A stretch of DNA of 19,671 nt from an uncultured Clostridia bacterium (GCA_945622055.1 CALZBV010000015.1:1-19671); one strand, 5' to 3'; positions 7,731 to 15,899 are shown, counted from the stretch's first letter. Made by a program: numbers and translations. The notes: generated by a model not told the origin, from the sequence alone.

Positions 7731-7779
7731 AAAGATGTGTGAAACAGAAAAATTGTTTCACACATCTTTTTCTTTTTCT
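7731..7779 (+). terminator. Rho-independent terminator after the GH10 gene, probably bidirectional
   Basis: A perfect 16-bp stem (7731-7746 with 7754-7769, core GATGTGTGAAACA) has a 7-nt loop and is followed by a T-rich run to about 7779. A-rich sequence on the other side gives a T tract on the opposite strand, so it can also stop the convergent rsmA transcript. Confidence 0.93.
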
Positions 7780-7861
7780 ATTTTACATTAGCTTTATAAA
7801 AAGCTATGGTTTCTTCAGATGAAAATCCAATTATTTCATCATTGGCCGGCGGTTGTACGAA

Positions 7862-8728
7862 TTATAGTCTGCAAAACGCATTGGAAAGCCGCGCAAAATC
7901 GACAAGACTTAACGTTTCTCCGCGCACCATCAGCGAAAATCCGCAAGCAGTCAATACTTCGGTCACTTCCTCCTTTGAAAAGCTTAATTCCGGAGAATTT
8001 GTCAGACCGTTTACCAAAGTCTTCCGTCTCTGTGCAAAGGAGGCACGAATCAGCTTAAACAGCAGCGCTTCGTCCGTCACGTCAACCGGCGGGGTTTCAT
8101 GGATCGTCAGCCGGATGACTGCCGAGCCTACATTTGGGCGCGGCATAAAGCAGTTCGGGGGAACATTGGCCGCAATATATGGAGTTGCATAGTACTGCAC
8201 CGCAAGTGAGAGCGCACCGTAATCCTTCCCCCCCGGAGCAGCCTGCATCCGGTCGGCAACCTCCTTCTGAACCATAACTGTAATGGAGCTGAGCGGCACA
8301 TGTGCTTCAAACAGGCCCATGAGAATCGGAGTTGTGATATAATACGGCAGATTTGCAACCACCTTTATCGGCCGGCCGCCATTTTCACGCTCGGCGAGCT
8401 CCCTTAAATCCAGCTTTAACACATCCTCGTTGATGACCGTTACGTTATCGTAAGCCGCCAGCGTGTCCTGCGTTAAAATTGGAATAAGGTTTCGGTCAAT
8501 CTCCACGGCAATGACCTTTCCGGCCGCTTCGCATAAATACTGCGTCAGTGTTCCGATTCCCGGACCAATCTCCAGCACCAGATCATCCTTTTTAATCTCT
8601 GCCGCCCGGACGATTTTCTCCAGCACATGCGTATCAATCAGAAAATTCTGACCAAACTTCTTCTGAAAATTAAATCCATATTTATTTAAGATTGCTATCG
8701 TTTCCTGTGGATTTCCCAGATTTGCCAT
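7862..8728 (-). CDS. rsmA: 16S rRNA dimethyladenosine transferase RsmA (KsgA)
   Basis: A 288-residue methyltransferase, the usual length, that dimethylates the two adjacent adenosines in the 3'-terminal hairpin of 16S rRNA during late 30S assembly, using S-adenosylmethionine. The SAM-binding motif EIGPGIGT is at residues 53-60, the acidic ligand AVEID follows, and the catalytic NLPYY is at 126-130. FAQRRKTL in the C-terminal domain is also characteristic. The start is ATG 8728 with AAAGG 7 nt upstream, 13 nt after the tatD stop, so it is the last gene of a tatD-rsmA unit. In many Firmicutes the ribonuclease M5 gene rnmV lies between these two; it is absent here. Confidence 0.98.
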   Translation of the reverse strand: MANLGNPQETIAILNKYGFNFQKKFGQNFLIDTHVLEKIVRAAEIKKDDLVLEIGPGIGTLTQYLCEAAGKVIAVEIDRNLIPILTQDTLAAYDNVTVINEDVLKLDLRELAERENGGRPIKVVANLPYYITTPILMGLFEAHVPLSSITVMVQKEVADRMQAAPGGKDYGALSLAVQYYATPYIAANVPPNCFMPRPNVGSAVIRLTIHETPPVDVTDEALLFKLIRASFAQRRKTLVNGLTNSPELSFSKEEVTEVLTACGFSLMVRGETLSLVDFARLSNAFCRL

Positions 8729-8741
8729 GTTTCATCCTTTC

Positions 8742-9521
8742 TTATGGTAGGCGCGTGTATAAGGCTCTTGCGTTTGCTTCGGTTACGCGGATAACCTCCT
8801 CTGCCGAAACGCCCCGTAGTGTGCCAATCTGCTCTGCAACATAGATCAGATACCCGGAATGATTTCTTTTTCCACGGTTTGGCTCCGGTGCCAGATACGG
8901 ACAGTCGGTTTCAAGCACGAGCTTATCAAACGGTATCGATGCTGCGACCTCCTTCATTTTTTTCCCGTTTTTGAACGTCACAACACCGCCGATTCCGATG
9001 AAAAAGCCCATATCGGTGTATTCCTTTGCAATTTCCGGTCCTGCGGAAAAGCAATGAATCACACCCCGAAGCGTTCCCTGCGACCTCCGATATGCCTCTT
9101 TCATAATGTCAAGCGTTTCCTGCGTTGCCTCCCGGGAATGAATGACCACCGGAAGCTCCAGCTCCATTGCCAGATCCAGCTGCCGCAAAAACCAGTATTT
9201 CTGCACATCGCGCGGTGAACTGTCCCAATAGTAGTCCAGCCCGATTTCACCGATGGCAACTACCTTGTCAGCACCGGCAAGCTCACGAAGCCGTACAAGC
9301 TTTTCCTCCGTAAGCTCCTTTGCCGAGTCCGGATGAACCCCGACCGCAGCATATACAAACGGGTACTGCTTCACCAGCTCCACCGTACGCTCTGAAGACT
9401 CCATGCTTGCACCAATATTTACAACAAGCGATACATCCTCCTCTTTAAGCGACCTAAGGACCGCATCGCGGTCCTCGTTAAATGCTTCATCGTCATAATG
9501 AGCATGGGTATCTATAATCAT
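8742..9521 (-). CDS. tatD: TatD-family metal-dependent DNase
   Basis: A 259-residue TIM-barrel hydrolase of the usual length. Metal-binding motifs appear in order: DTHAHYD (His6 and His8), GEIGLDY, HSREA, HCFSAG and ETDCPYLAPEP. Family members are cytosolic 3'-5' exonucleases linked to DNA repair and RNA quality control. The start is ATG 9521 with GGAGG 6 nt upstream. It is 12 nt downstream of the ydcF-like gene and 13 nt upstream of rsmA, so all three are probably co-transcribed. The metG-tatD-rsmA neighbourhood is common in Firmicutes. The physiological substrate is not evident from sequence. Confidence 0.97.
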   Translation of the reverse strand: MIIDTHAHYDDEAFNEDRDAVLRSLKEEDVSLVVNIGASMESSERTVELVKQYPFVYAAVGVHPDSAKELTEEKLVRLRELAGADKVVAIGEIGLDYYWDSSPRDVQKYWFLRQLDLAMELELPVVIHSREATQETLDIMKEAYRRSQGTLRGVIHCFSAGPEIAKEYTDMGFFIGIGGVVTFKNGKKMKEVAASIPFDKLVLETDCPYLAPEPNRGKRNHSGYLIYVAEQIGTLRGVSAEEVIRVTEANARALYTRLP

Positions 9522-9533
9522 AACTTCCTCCGT

Positions 9534-10514
9534 TTACACGGTTCCACGCAAAAACTCCAGCACAACACCGATGCATTCCCTGACATAATACTGGATTGTA
9601 ACCGCAAACGCATCCGTCGCACCGCAACCGGAAACATTCTGAAATCCATTTTTCTTTGCCAGCCTGGTTGCACGGTATACGTGAAAATCATTGGTAACAA
9701 CTACAATTTTGGAAGCATAGGCAAGACCGGCTGTATCTGCAACCGTTTCTGCAACCGTTTCTGCATCTTTATTGTTTCCTCCTGCAATGCACATACGGTC
9801 CGAAAGCTTCTCCTGTTCGTTTGCGGAAATCACTGCGCTCGAAAACCGGATGTTTTCCAGGGTACTCGTCGACTGAGCCTCAAGTAAAATCCGCTCCGGC
9901 GCAATCCCGTAACGAATCAGTCCCTGTTTGATGGCCTCTGCTTCGGAAACCAGCTCCCCCGTTCCCTGACCGCCGGAGGCTACTGCAATCGCGTCCGGAT
10001 TTTCCTTCATATACTCCGCAGCCTTGCGAATCCGCGCCTCAAGGACAAGCGACGGAACATTTCCGCGCACCTGCGCACCAAGCACAATCACATAATCCGC
10101 ATCCTTCTGTGGCTCCGCTCTTCCTGCACGATACACCTGGGTAAACACACCGCCAAGCAAAAGGACAACTGCCCAGAATAAAAACGTCAGAACAACTGCC
10201 GGTGCACGAAGCACCTCAAGCTGTCCCCGCAGCACTAAAAACAAACCAATCGCTGCCGTGCAGGAAATAAAAAAGGTCACAGGCCAAAACCACAAAAATG
10301 AGGTTTTAACGCCCGAAGAATATAAAACTACCGTTGTGTAAAGAAATGCAAACACCGCATATAACATCAGCACAAGCATCGTTACCCACAGAACAATCTG
10401 CATTCCTCTGCTCCTTCCAAATTTTGCAATCGCAGACCCGACCGACGCTTTCTTTTTCGACGCCCCGCGGTCCAGCTCCCGTTCAAAACGACTTCGCGTG
10501 AAACGTTCTATCAT
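9534..10514 (-). CDS. YdcF/DUF218-family membrane protein
   Basis: A 326-residue protein. Residues about 30-150 hold four hydrophobic segments, and the rest is a DUF218 domain. Its conserved stretches are visible: YVIVLGAQV, ASGGQGTGE, the AQSTSTLENI motif, and VTNDFHVYRA. DUF218 proteins include SanA and ElyC, implicated in envelope integrity and lipid-carrier metabolism, and YdcF, which binds SAM; the reaction is not established. The start is ATG 10514 because AGGAGG lies about 10 nt upstream; an in-frame GTG 24 nt earlier lies on the far side of that site. It stands between metG and tatD, a position not occupied by such a gene in the usual metG-tatD arrangement, and is spaced 12 nt from tatD. 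Confidence 0.92.
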   Translation of the reverse strand: MIERFTRSRFERELDRGASKKKASVGSAIAKFGRSRGMQIVLWVTMLVLMLYAVFAFLYTTVVLYSSGVKTSFLWFWPVTFFISCTAAIGLFLVLRGQLEVLRAPAVVLTFLFWAVVLLLGGVFTQVYRAGRAEPQKDADYVIVLGAQVRGNVPSLVLEARIRKAAEYMKENPDAIAVASGGQGTGELVSEAEAIKQGLIRYGIAPERILLEAQSTSTLENIRFSSAVISANEQEKLSDRMCIAGGNNKDAETVAETVADTAGLAYASKIVVVTNDFHVYRATRLAKKNGFQNVSGCGATDAFAVTIQYYVRECIGVVLEFLRGTV

Positions 10515-10680
10515 ATTGCTTCCTTCCTCCTCAGGCACAAGCCGGGAGAACCATAAGGTAAACTCCTTATGCGCATTCCCGATTCTTCTGCCAAATCTAT
10601 CTCCCTGTAAAGCTCCTCTGAGAACAGATTACCACAGGCTTCTTAAGAGAAAAGGAAGGAACCGTTTAAAAATTTATTAA

Positions 10681-10708
10681 GTCATACTTTCTACGCAGCT
10701 TCCGGCAA
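10681..10708 (-). promoter_or_regulatory. Weak candidate promoter for the ydcF-tatD-rsmA unit
   Basis: TTGCCG (10708-10703) and TATGAC (10686-10681) on the minus strand are 16 nt apart. Each matches consensus at four of six positions. It lies in the 252-nt gap after metG, about 160 nt before the ydcF-like gene. Confidence 0.33.
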
Positions 10709-10724
10709 CCACAGGCAACACCCC

Positions 10725-10761
10725 AAAGCCGGGCTTTATGCGTTCCGCCGAAGGCGCATAA
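10725..10761 (-). terminator. Hairpins just after metG, possible weak terminator
   Basis: Immediately after the metG stop, TTATGCG/CGCATAA (10736-10742 with 10755-10761) form a stem that overlaps a second small palindrome, AAAGC-CGG-GCTTT (10725-10737). No U tract follows on the minus strand, so termination would be inefficient and some readthrough into the ydcF-like gene is likely. Confidence 0.35.
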
Positions 10762-10766
10762 CTTTA

Positions 10767-12785
10767 TTATGCGATCTCGGCACCGGACGGCATCTTCTTC
10801 TCCGGGGTCATAAGAGCCAGCTCACCGTTCTCATCCTCTGCACAAAGAAGCATTCCTTCCGAAACGATGCCTGCGAGAGTTGCCGGTTTCAGATTTACAA
10901 GTACCATTACCTTCTTTCCAACCATTTCCTCTGCAGAATAGTGCTGCTTGATACCGGATACAATCTGCTTTACCTGGCTTCCAATCTTTACCTGGGAGCA
11001 CAGGAGCTTCTTCGACTTCTTTACCTCCTCGCAGGCAATGATTTCACCTACCTGAAACTGCAGCTTTGCAAAATCGTCATACGTAATCTCCGGCTTTGCC
11101 TCGATATCAATCACGGACTCCTCTGTCTGGGCAGCCTCTGCAGCCGGTGTCAAAAGACCGAGTCTTTCTGCCTCTGCCGCTGCCTCTGCTGCCGCCTCCG
11201 CACGCTGCTTCTCCTGAATCACTGCCACCTTTTCCATAACCTCCTTCAGGTCCAGACGGGCAAACAGAATCTCCGGTGTCTCGGTAAGCTTTGTGCCGGA
11301 AACGTACAAGCCGTAGGTTTTTAACTCCTCCTGACTGCGTTCCTTCGCATTTAACTGTGCCAAAATCTTCTCTGCGGTATTCGGCAGGAAGGACTTTAAC
11401 AGTGCAGTACCGATGCAGATGCTCTCAACAAGATTATATAAAACGGTCGCCAGACGGTCCTTGTTTGCCTCATCCTTTGCCAGTGCCCACGGAGCTGTTT
11501 CGTCAATATACTTATTACAGCGCTTGAACAGATTAAATACTGCGGTAATGGCGTCAGCCACACGAAGCTTCTCCATTTTCTCTTCCACAATACCCGGAGT
11601 CTCCAATGCGAGAGCCTTTAATTCCTCATCTACCGGTTCTGCCACACCGCCGTTGCGAACCACCCCGCCAAAATACTTATTGCTCATGGAAATGGTACGG
11701 TTTACAAGATTTCCGAGTGTATTGGCAAGGTCAGCATTCAAACGCTCTACCAGAAGCTCCCACGTAATCGTTCCGTCATTGTCAAACGGCATCTCGTGCA
11801 GTACGAAATAACGAACGGCATCTACTCCGAACAAATCCGCAAGATCGTCCGCATAGATTACATTTCCCTTAGACTTACTCATCTTATCACCGCCCTGCAG
11901 CAGCCACGGATGACCAAATACCTGCTTCGGAAGCGGAAGGTCTAAGGACATAAGGAAAATCGGCCAGTAAATCGTATGGAAACGGATGATATCCTTTCCA
12001 ATCAGGTGAAGGTCTGCCGGCCAGAGCCTGTTAAACTGTTCCGTATGGTTGCCGTCCGCATCATAGCCGATACCGGTGATGTAGTTGGTCAGTGCATCCA
12101 GCCACACATATACGACATGCTTCGGGTCCTCCGTTACCGGAATTCCCCATTTGAAGGAGGTGCGGGATACACAGAGGTCCTGAAGGCCCGGAAGCAGGAA
12201 GTTGTTCATCATCTCATTTTTGCGGCTTACCGGCTGGATGAATTCCGGATGCGTGTTGATATGCTCAATCAGACGGTCGGCATATTTGCTCATACGGAAG
12301 AAATAAGCCTCCTCCTTCGCCGGTTTTACTTCACGTCCGCAGTCCGGGCACTTTCCGTCCACAAGCTGGGACTCAGTCCAGAATGACTCACACGGAGTAC
12401 AATAAAGGCCTTCGTAAGCACCCTTGTAAATGTCTCCCTTATCCACCATCTTTTTGAAAATCTTCTGTACCTGACGCTCATGGTCTTCGTCCGTGGTACG
12501 AATGAATTTGTCGTAGGAGGTTCCAACCAGATCCCAGATATTACGAATCTCCCCGGATACCTTGTCAACATATTCCTTTGGAGTTACACCTGCTGCCGCA
12601 GCCTTCTCCTCGATTTTCTGACCGTGCTCATCGGTACCTGTCTGTAAAAATACCTCATACCCCTGAAATCTCTTGTAACGTGCGATACTGTCTGCCAGAA
12701 TCGCCTCGTACGTATTTCCGATGTGCGGCTTGCCCGAGGTGTAAGCAATTGCGGTTGTAATGTAATACGGTCCTTTTTTACTCAT
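10767..12785 (-). CDS. metG: Methionyl-tRNA synthetase with C-terminal tRNA-binding domain
   Basis: A 672-residue class I synthetase charging tRNA-Met with methionine. HIGN is at residues 21-24 and KMSKS at 301-305. A Cys-rich zinc knuckle (CTPC and CPDC) lies in the connective-peptide region. After a Glu/Ala-rich helical linker (about 545-585) comes a Trbp111-like OB-fold tRNA-binding domain (FQVGEI, VSGI, GMLLCAED). The start is ATG 12785 with AAAGGAG 7 nt upstream; an open frame extends to 12872 but lies inside the leader and includes terminator-proximal sequence, so it is not coding. Expression is controlled by the T-box riboswitch immediately upstream, so uncharged tRNA-Met should raise its level. 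Confidence 0.98.
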   Translation of the reverse strand: MSKKGPYYITTAIAYTSGKPHIGNTYEAILADSIARYKRFQGYEVFLQTGTDEHGQKIEEKAAAAGVTPKEYVDKVSGEIRNIWDLVGTSYDKFIRTTDEDHERQVQKIFKKMVDKGDIYKGAYEGLYCTPCESFWTESQLVDGKCPDCGREVKPAKEEAYFFRMSKYADRLIEHINTHPEFIQPVSRKNEMMNNFLLPGLQDLCVSRTSFKWGIPVTEDPKHVVYVWLDALTNYITGIGYDADGNHTEQFNRLWPADLHLIGKDIIRFHTIYWPIFLMSLDLPLPKQVFGHPWLLQGGDKMSKSKGNVIYADDLADLFGVDAVRYFVLHEMPFDNDGTITWELLVERLNADLANTLGNLVNRTISMSNKYFGGVVRNGGVAEPVDEELKALALETPGIVEEKMEKLRVADAITAVFNLFKRCNKYIDETAPWALAKDEANKDRLATVLYNLVESICIGTALLKSFLPNTAEKILAQLNAKERSQEELKTYGLYVSGTKLTETPEILFARLDLKEVMEKVAVIQEKQRAEAAAEAAAEAERLGLLTPAAEAAQTEESVIDIEAKPEITYDDFAKLQFQVGEIIACEEVKKSKKLLCSQVKIGSQVKQIVSGIKQHYSAEEMVGKKVMVLVNLKPATLAGIVSEGMLLCAEDENGELALMTPEKKMPSGAEIA

Positions 12786-12870
12786 GTTCATACTCCTTTC
12801 TGCTAAGGGGGCTATAACGCATACGCCCTGCTCTAAGCTTTGCTTTTCCGCAAGGCTTATACAAACCCGC

Positions 12871-12917
12871 ATAAAAATGAAAGCCCCCGCCTTTAAGTTT
12901 CTTAAAGACGAGAGCTT
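12871..12917 (-). terminator. Regulated intrinsic terminator of the metG T-box
   Basis: On the minus strand the arms 12917-12901 and 12897-12881 pair over 17 consecutive positions, including several G-U pairs, with an AAA loop. A U-rich run (TCATTTTTAT, 12880-12871) follows. The T-box sequence lies 6 nt upstream, as needed for the competing antiterminator. Confidence 0.93.
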
Positions 12918-13171
12918 AATCCTTCCCGTGGTACCACTTTAATTCACAAACTCCTCACGAAGTCTGCCTTACTGACTGCTCACCTTTGGTTTTACAGTCG
13001 CACACGCTAACGGGCGTACCCGTCGCAGCCTAAGAAGTCTCCTCGGTGCGAAGCTCCGGAACCATGTTCGGTAAGTACCTGCATCTCTGCTCTCAGCATC
13101 TGCAGAGTTCTCTGTAAAGCCCTTCGTTACCTACTCTTTCCTTCATTGCCTTTGTAGTATATCTAATTCTG
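12881..13171 (-). promoter_or_regulatory. T-box riboswitch, methionine-specific (metG leader)
   Basis: The leader runs about 290 nt from the predicted start near 13171 to the terminator. The T-box sequence AAAGTGGTACCACGGGAA is at 12940-12923, the part that binds the uncharged tRNA acceptor end. In Stem I the specifier loop can be read: the 5' side has GGAA then AGTA (loop E) then GGTAA, and the 3' side has TTACC, GAAC, ATG, G, TTCC. The flanking helices GGTAA/TTACC and GGAA/TTCC enclose the codon AUG at 13065-13063, which would pair with the CAU anticodon of tRNA-Met. When uncharged tRNA-Met binds, the antiterminator should form and metG is transcribed. Confidence 0.96.
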
Positions 13172-13177
13172 ATGTTC

Positions 13178-13206
13178 ATCATACCATGTCTGTGAAAAAA
13201 TGTCAA
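13178..13206 (-). promoter_or_regulatory. metG promoter
   Basis: A perfect TTGACA (13206-13201) and a TATGAT (13183-13178) on the minus strand are separated by exactly 17 nt. It is placed to start transcription of the T-box leader near 13171. Confidence 0.9.
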
Positions 13207-13262
13207 TCGGAATTCTCCTCTTTCTTTTTTGAGACTTTTGCGCTATACTACATGGAGAGACT

Positions 13263-13290
13263 TTGAATAAATACTATGCTTTCCTATAGA
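13263..13290 (+). promoter_or_regulatory. Candidate promoter for the VanY-like/CapA-like pair
   Basis: TTGAAT (13263-13268) and TATAGA (13285-13290) are 16 nt apart, about 55 nt before the ATG at 13344. A TATACT at 13243-13248 is an alternative -10 but has only a weak -35. It is divergent from the metG promoter. Confidence 0.42.
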
Positions 13291-13343
13291 AGCACAGGAA
13301 CACTGCGCTTCTAATTTGCTTTTGAAAGATTCTGGAGGTTATT

Positions 13344-14579
13344 ATGGTTTGGTTTCGGTTGCTTTCATCCACAGCTTTGCTGTCACTTTCGCTTGGGAGC
13401 TTTTCTCCTTGGACGAATGCGGCTGCCTTTTTGCACGCCGCAAAGACGATGGAGCTCTTTCCGGGTAAATCCGTCATGCTGAACCAGCTGCTCTTTTCCG
13501 GTCAGATTCCGGATTTTCTTCCGATTCCAGCACCTGCCGGCCCTTCCGGTACGCCGACTCCGACACCGCCGCCGGAGACTTTATCACCAACACAGACAAA
13601 AACGCCCGAAGCTCCGACTCCGACGAAAAAACCGGCTGCCCCGACGCCGTTACCGCTTGGTACGACGCAGGCAACCTCAGATGGAAACCCTGTGTATCAA
13701 TTTCCGGAGGCAGCGCCAATGAACGATGACACTACCACCTACACGTTGCTGGTAAATAAGGAGCATTCGCTTGCCTCCGACTACATTCCCTACATGGTGG
13801 AACCGGCGGTTGAAATCTACCACAAGGGAACTAATGAGCGGCGTTATCTGCAGCCTGTTGCCGCTGCCGCACTCGAAGAGCTTTTTGCTGCGGCAAAAAA
13901 GGATGGACTGGAGCTCGTATTGCGCTGCGGTTTTCGTTCGTACTCTCTGCAGCGCTCCATTTATTCGTGGGCGCTGCAAAGCACCGGCTACTATAATACC
14001 GCGCGCTACCACGCAGTTCCCGGCACCTCGGAGCATCAGACCGGACTTGCGGTCGACCTCTGCTGTGAGGCAACCAGCTATAACAACAATTACGATTTTT
14101 TGAATACGAAGGAATATGCATGGCTGCAAAAGAATGCGCACCACTACGGCTGGATTTTACGATATCCGGACAAAAAACAGTCGATTACCGGCTACAATTT
14201 TGAACCATGGCATTTCCGTTATGTCGGTGTTCCGCTCGCAACGTATCTGAACGAACAGAAAATCACCCTGGAGGAGTACTATGGAGCTCCTTCCACAACC
14301 TATCTGCAAGGTGTTCCGGAGGAATTCTGGTCCTCCATGTCCGAAGCGGAATACCGGTTTATGCTGGAATCCGTCGCAGCCTACAAAAAAGACCCTTCCG
14401 GAAAATCACAGCCGACTCCGACACCAAAGCCAACGGCAACGCCAAAGCCAACCCCGACGCCAAAGCCAACCCCGACGCCAAAGCTGTCCGATTTACCGGC
14501 ACCATCGGTTCCACCAAAGGCTGCCGCAACGCCACAGCCTTCCTTAGCACCGGCAGGACACGGTATTTCCCATAATTAG
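13344..14579 (+). CDS. VanY-type D-alanyl-D-alanine carboxypeptidase (peptidase M15B), secreted
   Basis: A 411-residue exported enzyme. Residues 1-26 are a signal peptide with likely cleavage near TNA-AA. A Pro/Thr linker spans about 69-110, and the M15B domain lies at about 120-310. Zinc ligands are visible as SEHQTGLAVD (His231, Asp238) and EPWHFRYVG (Glu287 catalytic, His290). Such enzymes trim the terminal D-Ala from peptidoglycan stem peptides outside the membrane. After a short helical segment the protein ends in a second Pro/Thr/Lys repeat tail. The start is ATG 13344 with GGAGG 5 nt upstream. The CapA-like gene follows after 27 nt, so the two are probably one transcript. Intrinsic VanY homologues are common in Clostridia; nothing here suggests a vancomycin resistance cluster. 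Confidence 0.93.
   Translation: MVWFRLLSSTALLSLSLGSFSPWTNAAAFLHAAKTMELFPGKSVMLNQLLFSGQIPDFLPIPAPAGPSGTPTPTPPPETLSPTQTKTPEAPTPTKKPAAPTPLPLGTTQATSDGNPVYQFPEAAPMNDDTTTYTLLVNKEHSLASDYIPYMVEPAVEIYHKGTNERRYLQPVAAAALEELFAAAKKDGLELVLRCGFRSYSLQRSIYSWALQSTGYYNTARYHAVPGTSEHQTGLAVDLCCEATSYNNNYDFLNTKEYAWLQKNAHHYGWILRYPDKKQSITGYNFEPWHFRYVGVPLATYLNEQKITLEEYYGAPSTTYLQGVPEEFWSSMSEAEYRFMLESVAAYKKDPSGKSQPTPTPKPTATPKPTPTPKPTPTPKLSDLPAPSVPPKAAATPQPSLAPAGHGISHN
14423..14483 (+). repeat. 18-bp tandem repeat in the VanY-like C-terminal linker
   Basis: The unit GCCAAAGCCAACCCCGAC occurs twice perfectly (14441-14458 and 14459-14476). It is preceded by a diverged copy (14423-14440) and followed by a partial one (14477-14483). 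It encodes KPTPTP-type repeats. Because the unit is a multiple of three, copy-number changes would keep the reading frame. Confidence 0.9.
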
Positions 14580-14606
14580 TAAACAATGTAATGAAAGGAC
14601 TTACGA

Positions 14607-15899
14607 ATGAAGCTTCACACCAAACGAAAACGGTTCACTATAGTATCTCTGTTTCTTGCAGCGACGCTTTTTTCGGCAGGATGTAGTTCGGCAAAGGAGC
14701 ATGTCTTTTCGGAGCAACCCCTGACCTGCACGACAGCACTGACGCTGATGCCGACGCTTTCCGCAGACGATACTCCAACGCCGTTACCGACGCCGACTTT
14801 ATCTCCAACTCCTGCTCCGACGCCTACCCCGGCACCAACTCCGACGCCTACGCCCAAAATGCTTTCCCTGCTGGCTGTCGGGGATGACCTGATTCACGGA
14901 AGTACCCTGACGGGAGCGCTTCAGCCGGACGGAAGCTATGATTTTAATGGATTTTATGACCCACTTAGGGAAGAGATCAGCGCTGCCGATCTGGCCATCA
15001 TAAACCAGGAAACGATACTCGGCGGTTCCGAATTTGAATATAGCGGATATCCACGGTTTAACACTCCGGATTCCATGGGCGATGCAATTGTAAATGCCGG
15101 CTTTGATGTTGTTCTTCACGCGACCAACCATACACTCGACAAGGGTGCAAAGGGTGTTGAAAACTGTATGAACTATTGGAAAACCAATCATCCGGAGATT
15201 ACCGTGCTTGGCATTTTTGATTCCAGAGAAGCCCGGGAAGCAATTACGGTTGTGGAGAAAAACGGCATCCGCATTGCGATGCTCAACTACACCTACAGCT
15301 TAAACGGAATTCCGATGCCCGCCGGCAAGGACTATCTTGTGACGCTTCTCGTAAAAAGCAACAGTGAGTTTATCCGTTCCCAGATTCGAGCAGCGAAAGA
15401 GCTTTCGGATTTTGTCATTGTTTTTCCGCATTGGGGCACGGAATATGCTTACACGCCAAGTAGCTCCCAACAGTACTGGACCGGACTTTTTGGGGAAGAA
15501 GGAGTAGACCTTGTCATCGGAGCACACCCGCATGTACTGGAACCGGTGGAATGGGTAGAACGCCCGGACGGAGAGCAAATGCTTGTTTTTTACTCCCTCG
15601 GAAACTTCATTTCCGGACAAATTGAAGCACCCCGTATTTTGGGTGGCATGGCGGAAGTAGTTCTGACCGAAGATGAAAACGGTGCCATCCGCATTACGGA
15701 TTGCGCAGTTGTTCCGGTGCTTACGCATTACAGTACAAAGGTAAACGATGGAACATATGCAACCCACCGTCTCTCCGAATACACCGAAGAACAGGCTGCC
15801 CTTCACGGCATTCATCGTCGTGCGGAGGAAAGTGTTTTTACGCTGGAAGATACATGGGAGCTGGCAAGAAGGATTTTGGGAGATTTTTTGAGGGAATAA
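14607..15899 (+). CDS. CapA-family metallophosphatase lipoprotein
   Basis: A 430-residue protein. The N-terminus ends in a lipobox-like SAGC with Cys26, so it is probably a membrane-anchored surface lipoprotein. A Pro/Thr linker (about 50-85) leads to a CapA-type calcineurin-like phosphoesterase domain. Visible features are AVGDDLIHG (Asp93, Asp94, His97), INQET, ATNHTLD, PHWGTEY, IGAHPHVLEPVE and YSLGNF. CapA/PgsA proteins act in poly-gamma-glutamate capsule export, but no capB or capC gene is nearby, so the substrate is open. The start is ATG 14607 with AAAGGA 7 nt upstream, 27 nt after the VanY-like gene. Its last 62 bp overlap the 3' end of the convergent xylanase gene. Confidence 0.92.
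   Translation: MKLHTKRKRFTIVSLFLAATLFSAGCSSAKEHVFSEQPLTCTTALTLMPTLSADDTPTPLPTPTLSPTPAPTPTPAPTPTPTPKMLSLLAVGDDLIHGSTLTGALQPDGSYDFNGFYDPLREEISAADLAIINQETILGGSEFEYSGYPRFNTPDSMGDAIVNAGFDVVLHATNHTLDKGAKGVENCMNYWKTNHPEITVLGIFDSREAREAITVVEKNGIRIAMLNYTYSLNGIPMPAGKDYLVTLLVKSNSEFIRSQIRAAKELSDFVIVFPHWGTEYAYTPSSSQQYWTGLFGEEGVDLVIGAHPHVLEPVEWVERPDGEQMLVFYSLGNFISGQIEAPRILGGMAEVVLTEDENGAIRITDCAVVPVLTHYSTKVNDGTYATHRLSEYTEEQAALHGIHRRAEESVFTLEDTWELARRILGDFLRE

Noticed and set aside
12786..12872. N-terminal extension of MetG starting at 12872
   Set aside because: It lies between the T-box terminator and the real ribosome binding site, and the added residues do not resemble any MetG N-terminus.
13344..15899. 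Vancomycin resistance or poly-gamma-glutamate capsule cluster
   Set aside because: No vanH/A/X/R/S or capB/C genes accompany the VanY-like and CapA-like genes; both families are common singly in Clostridia.
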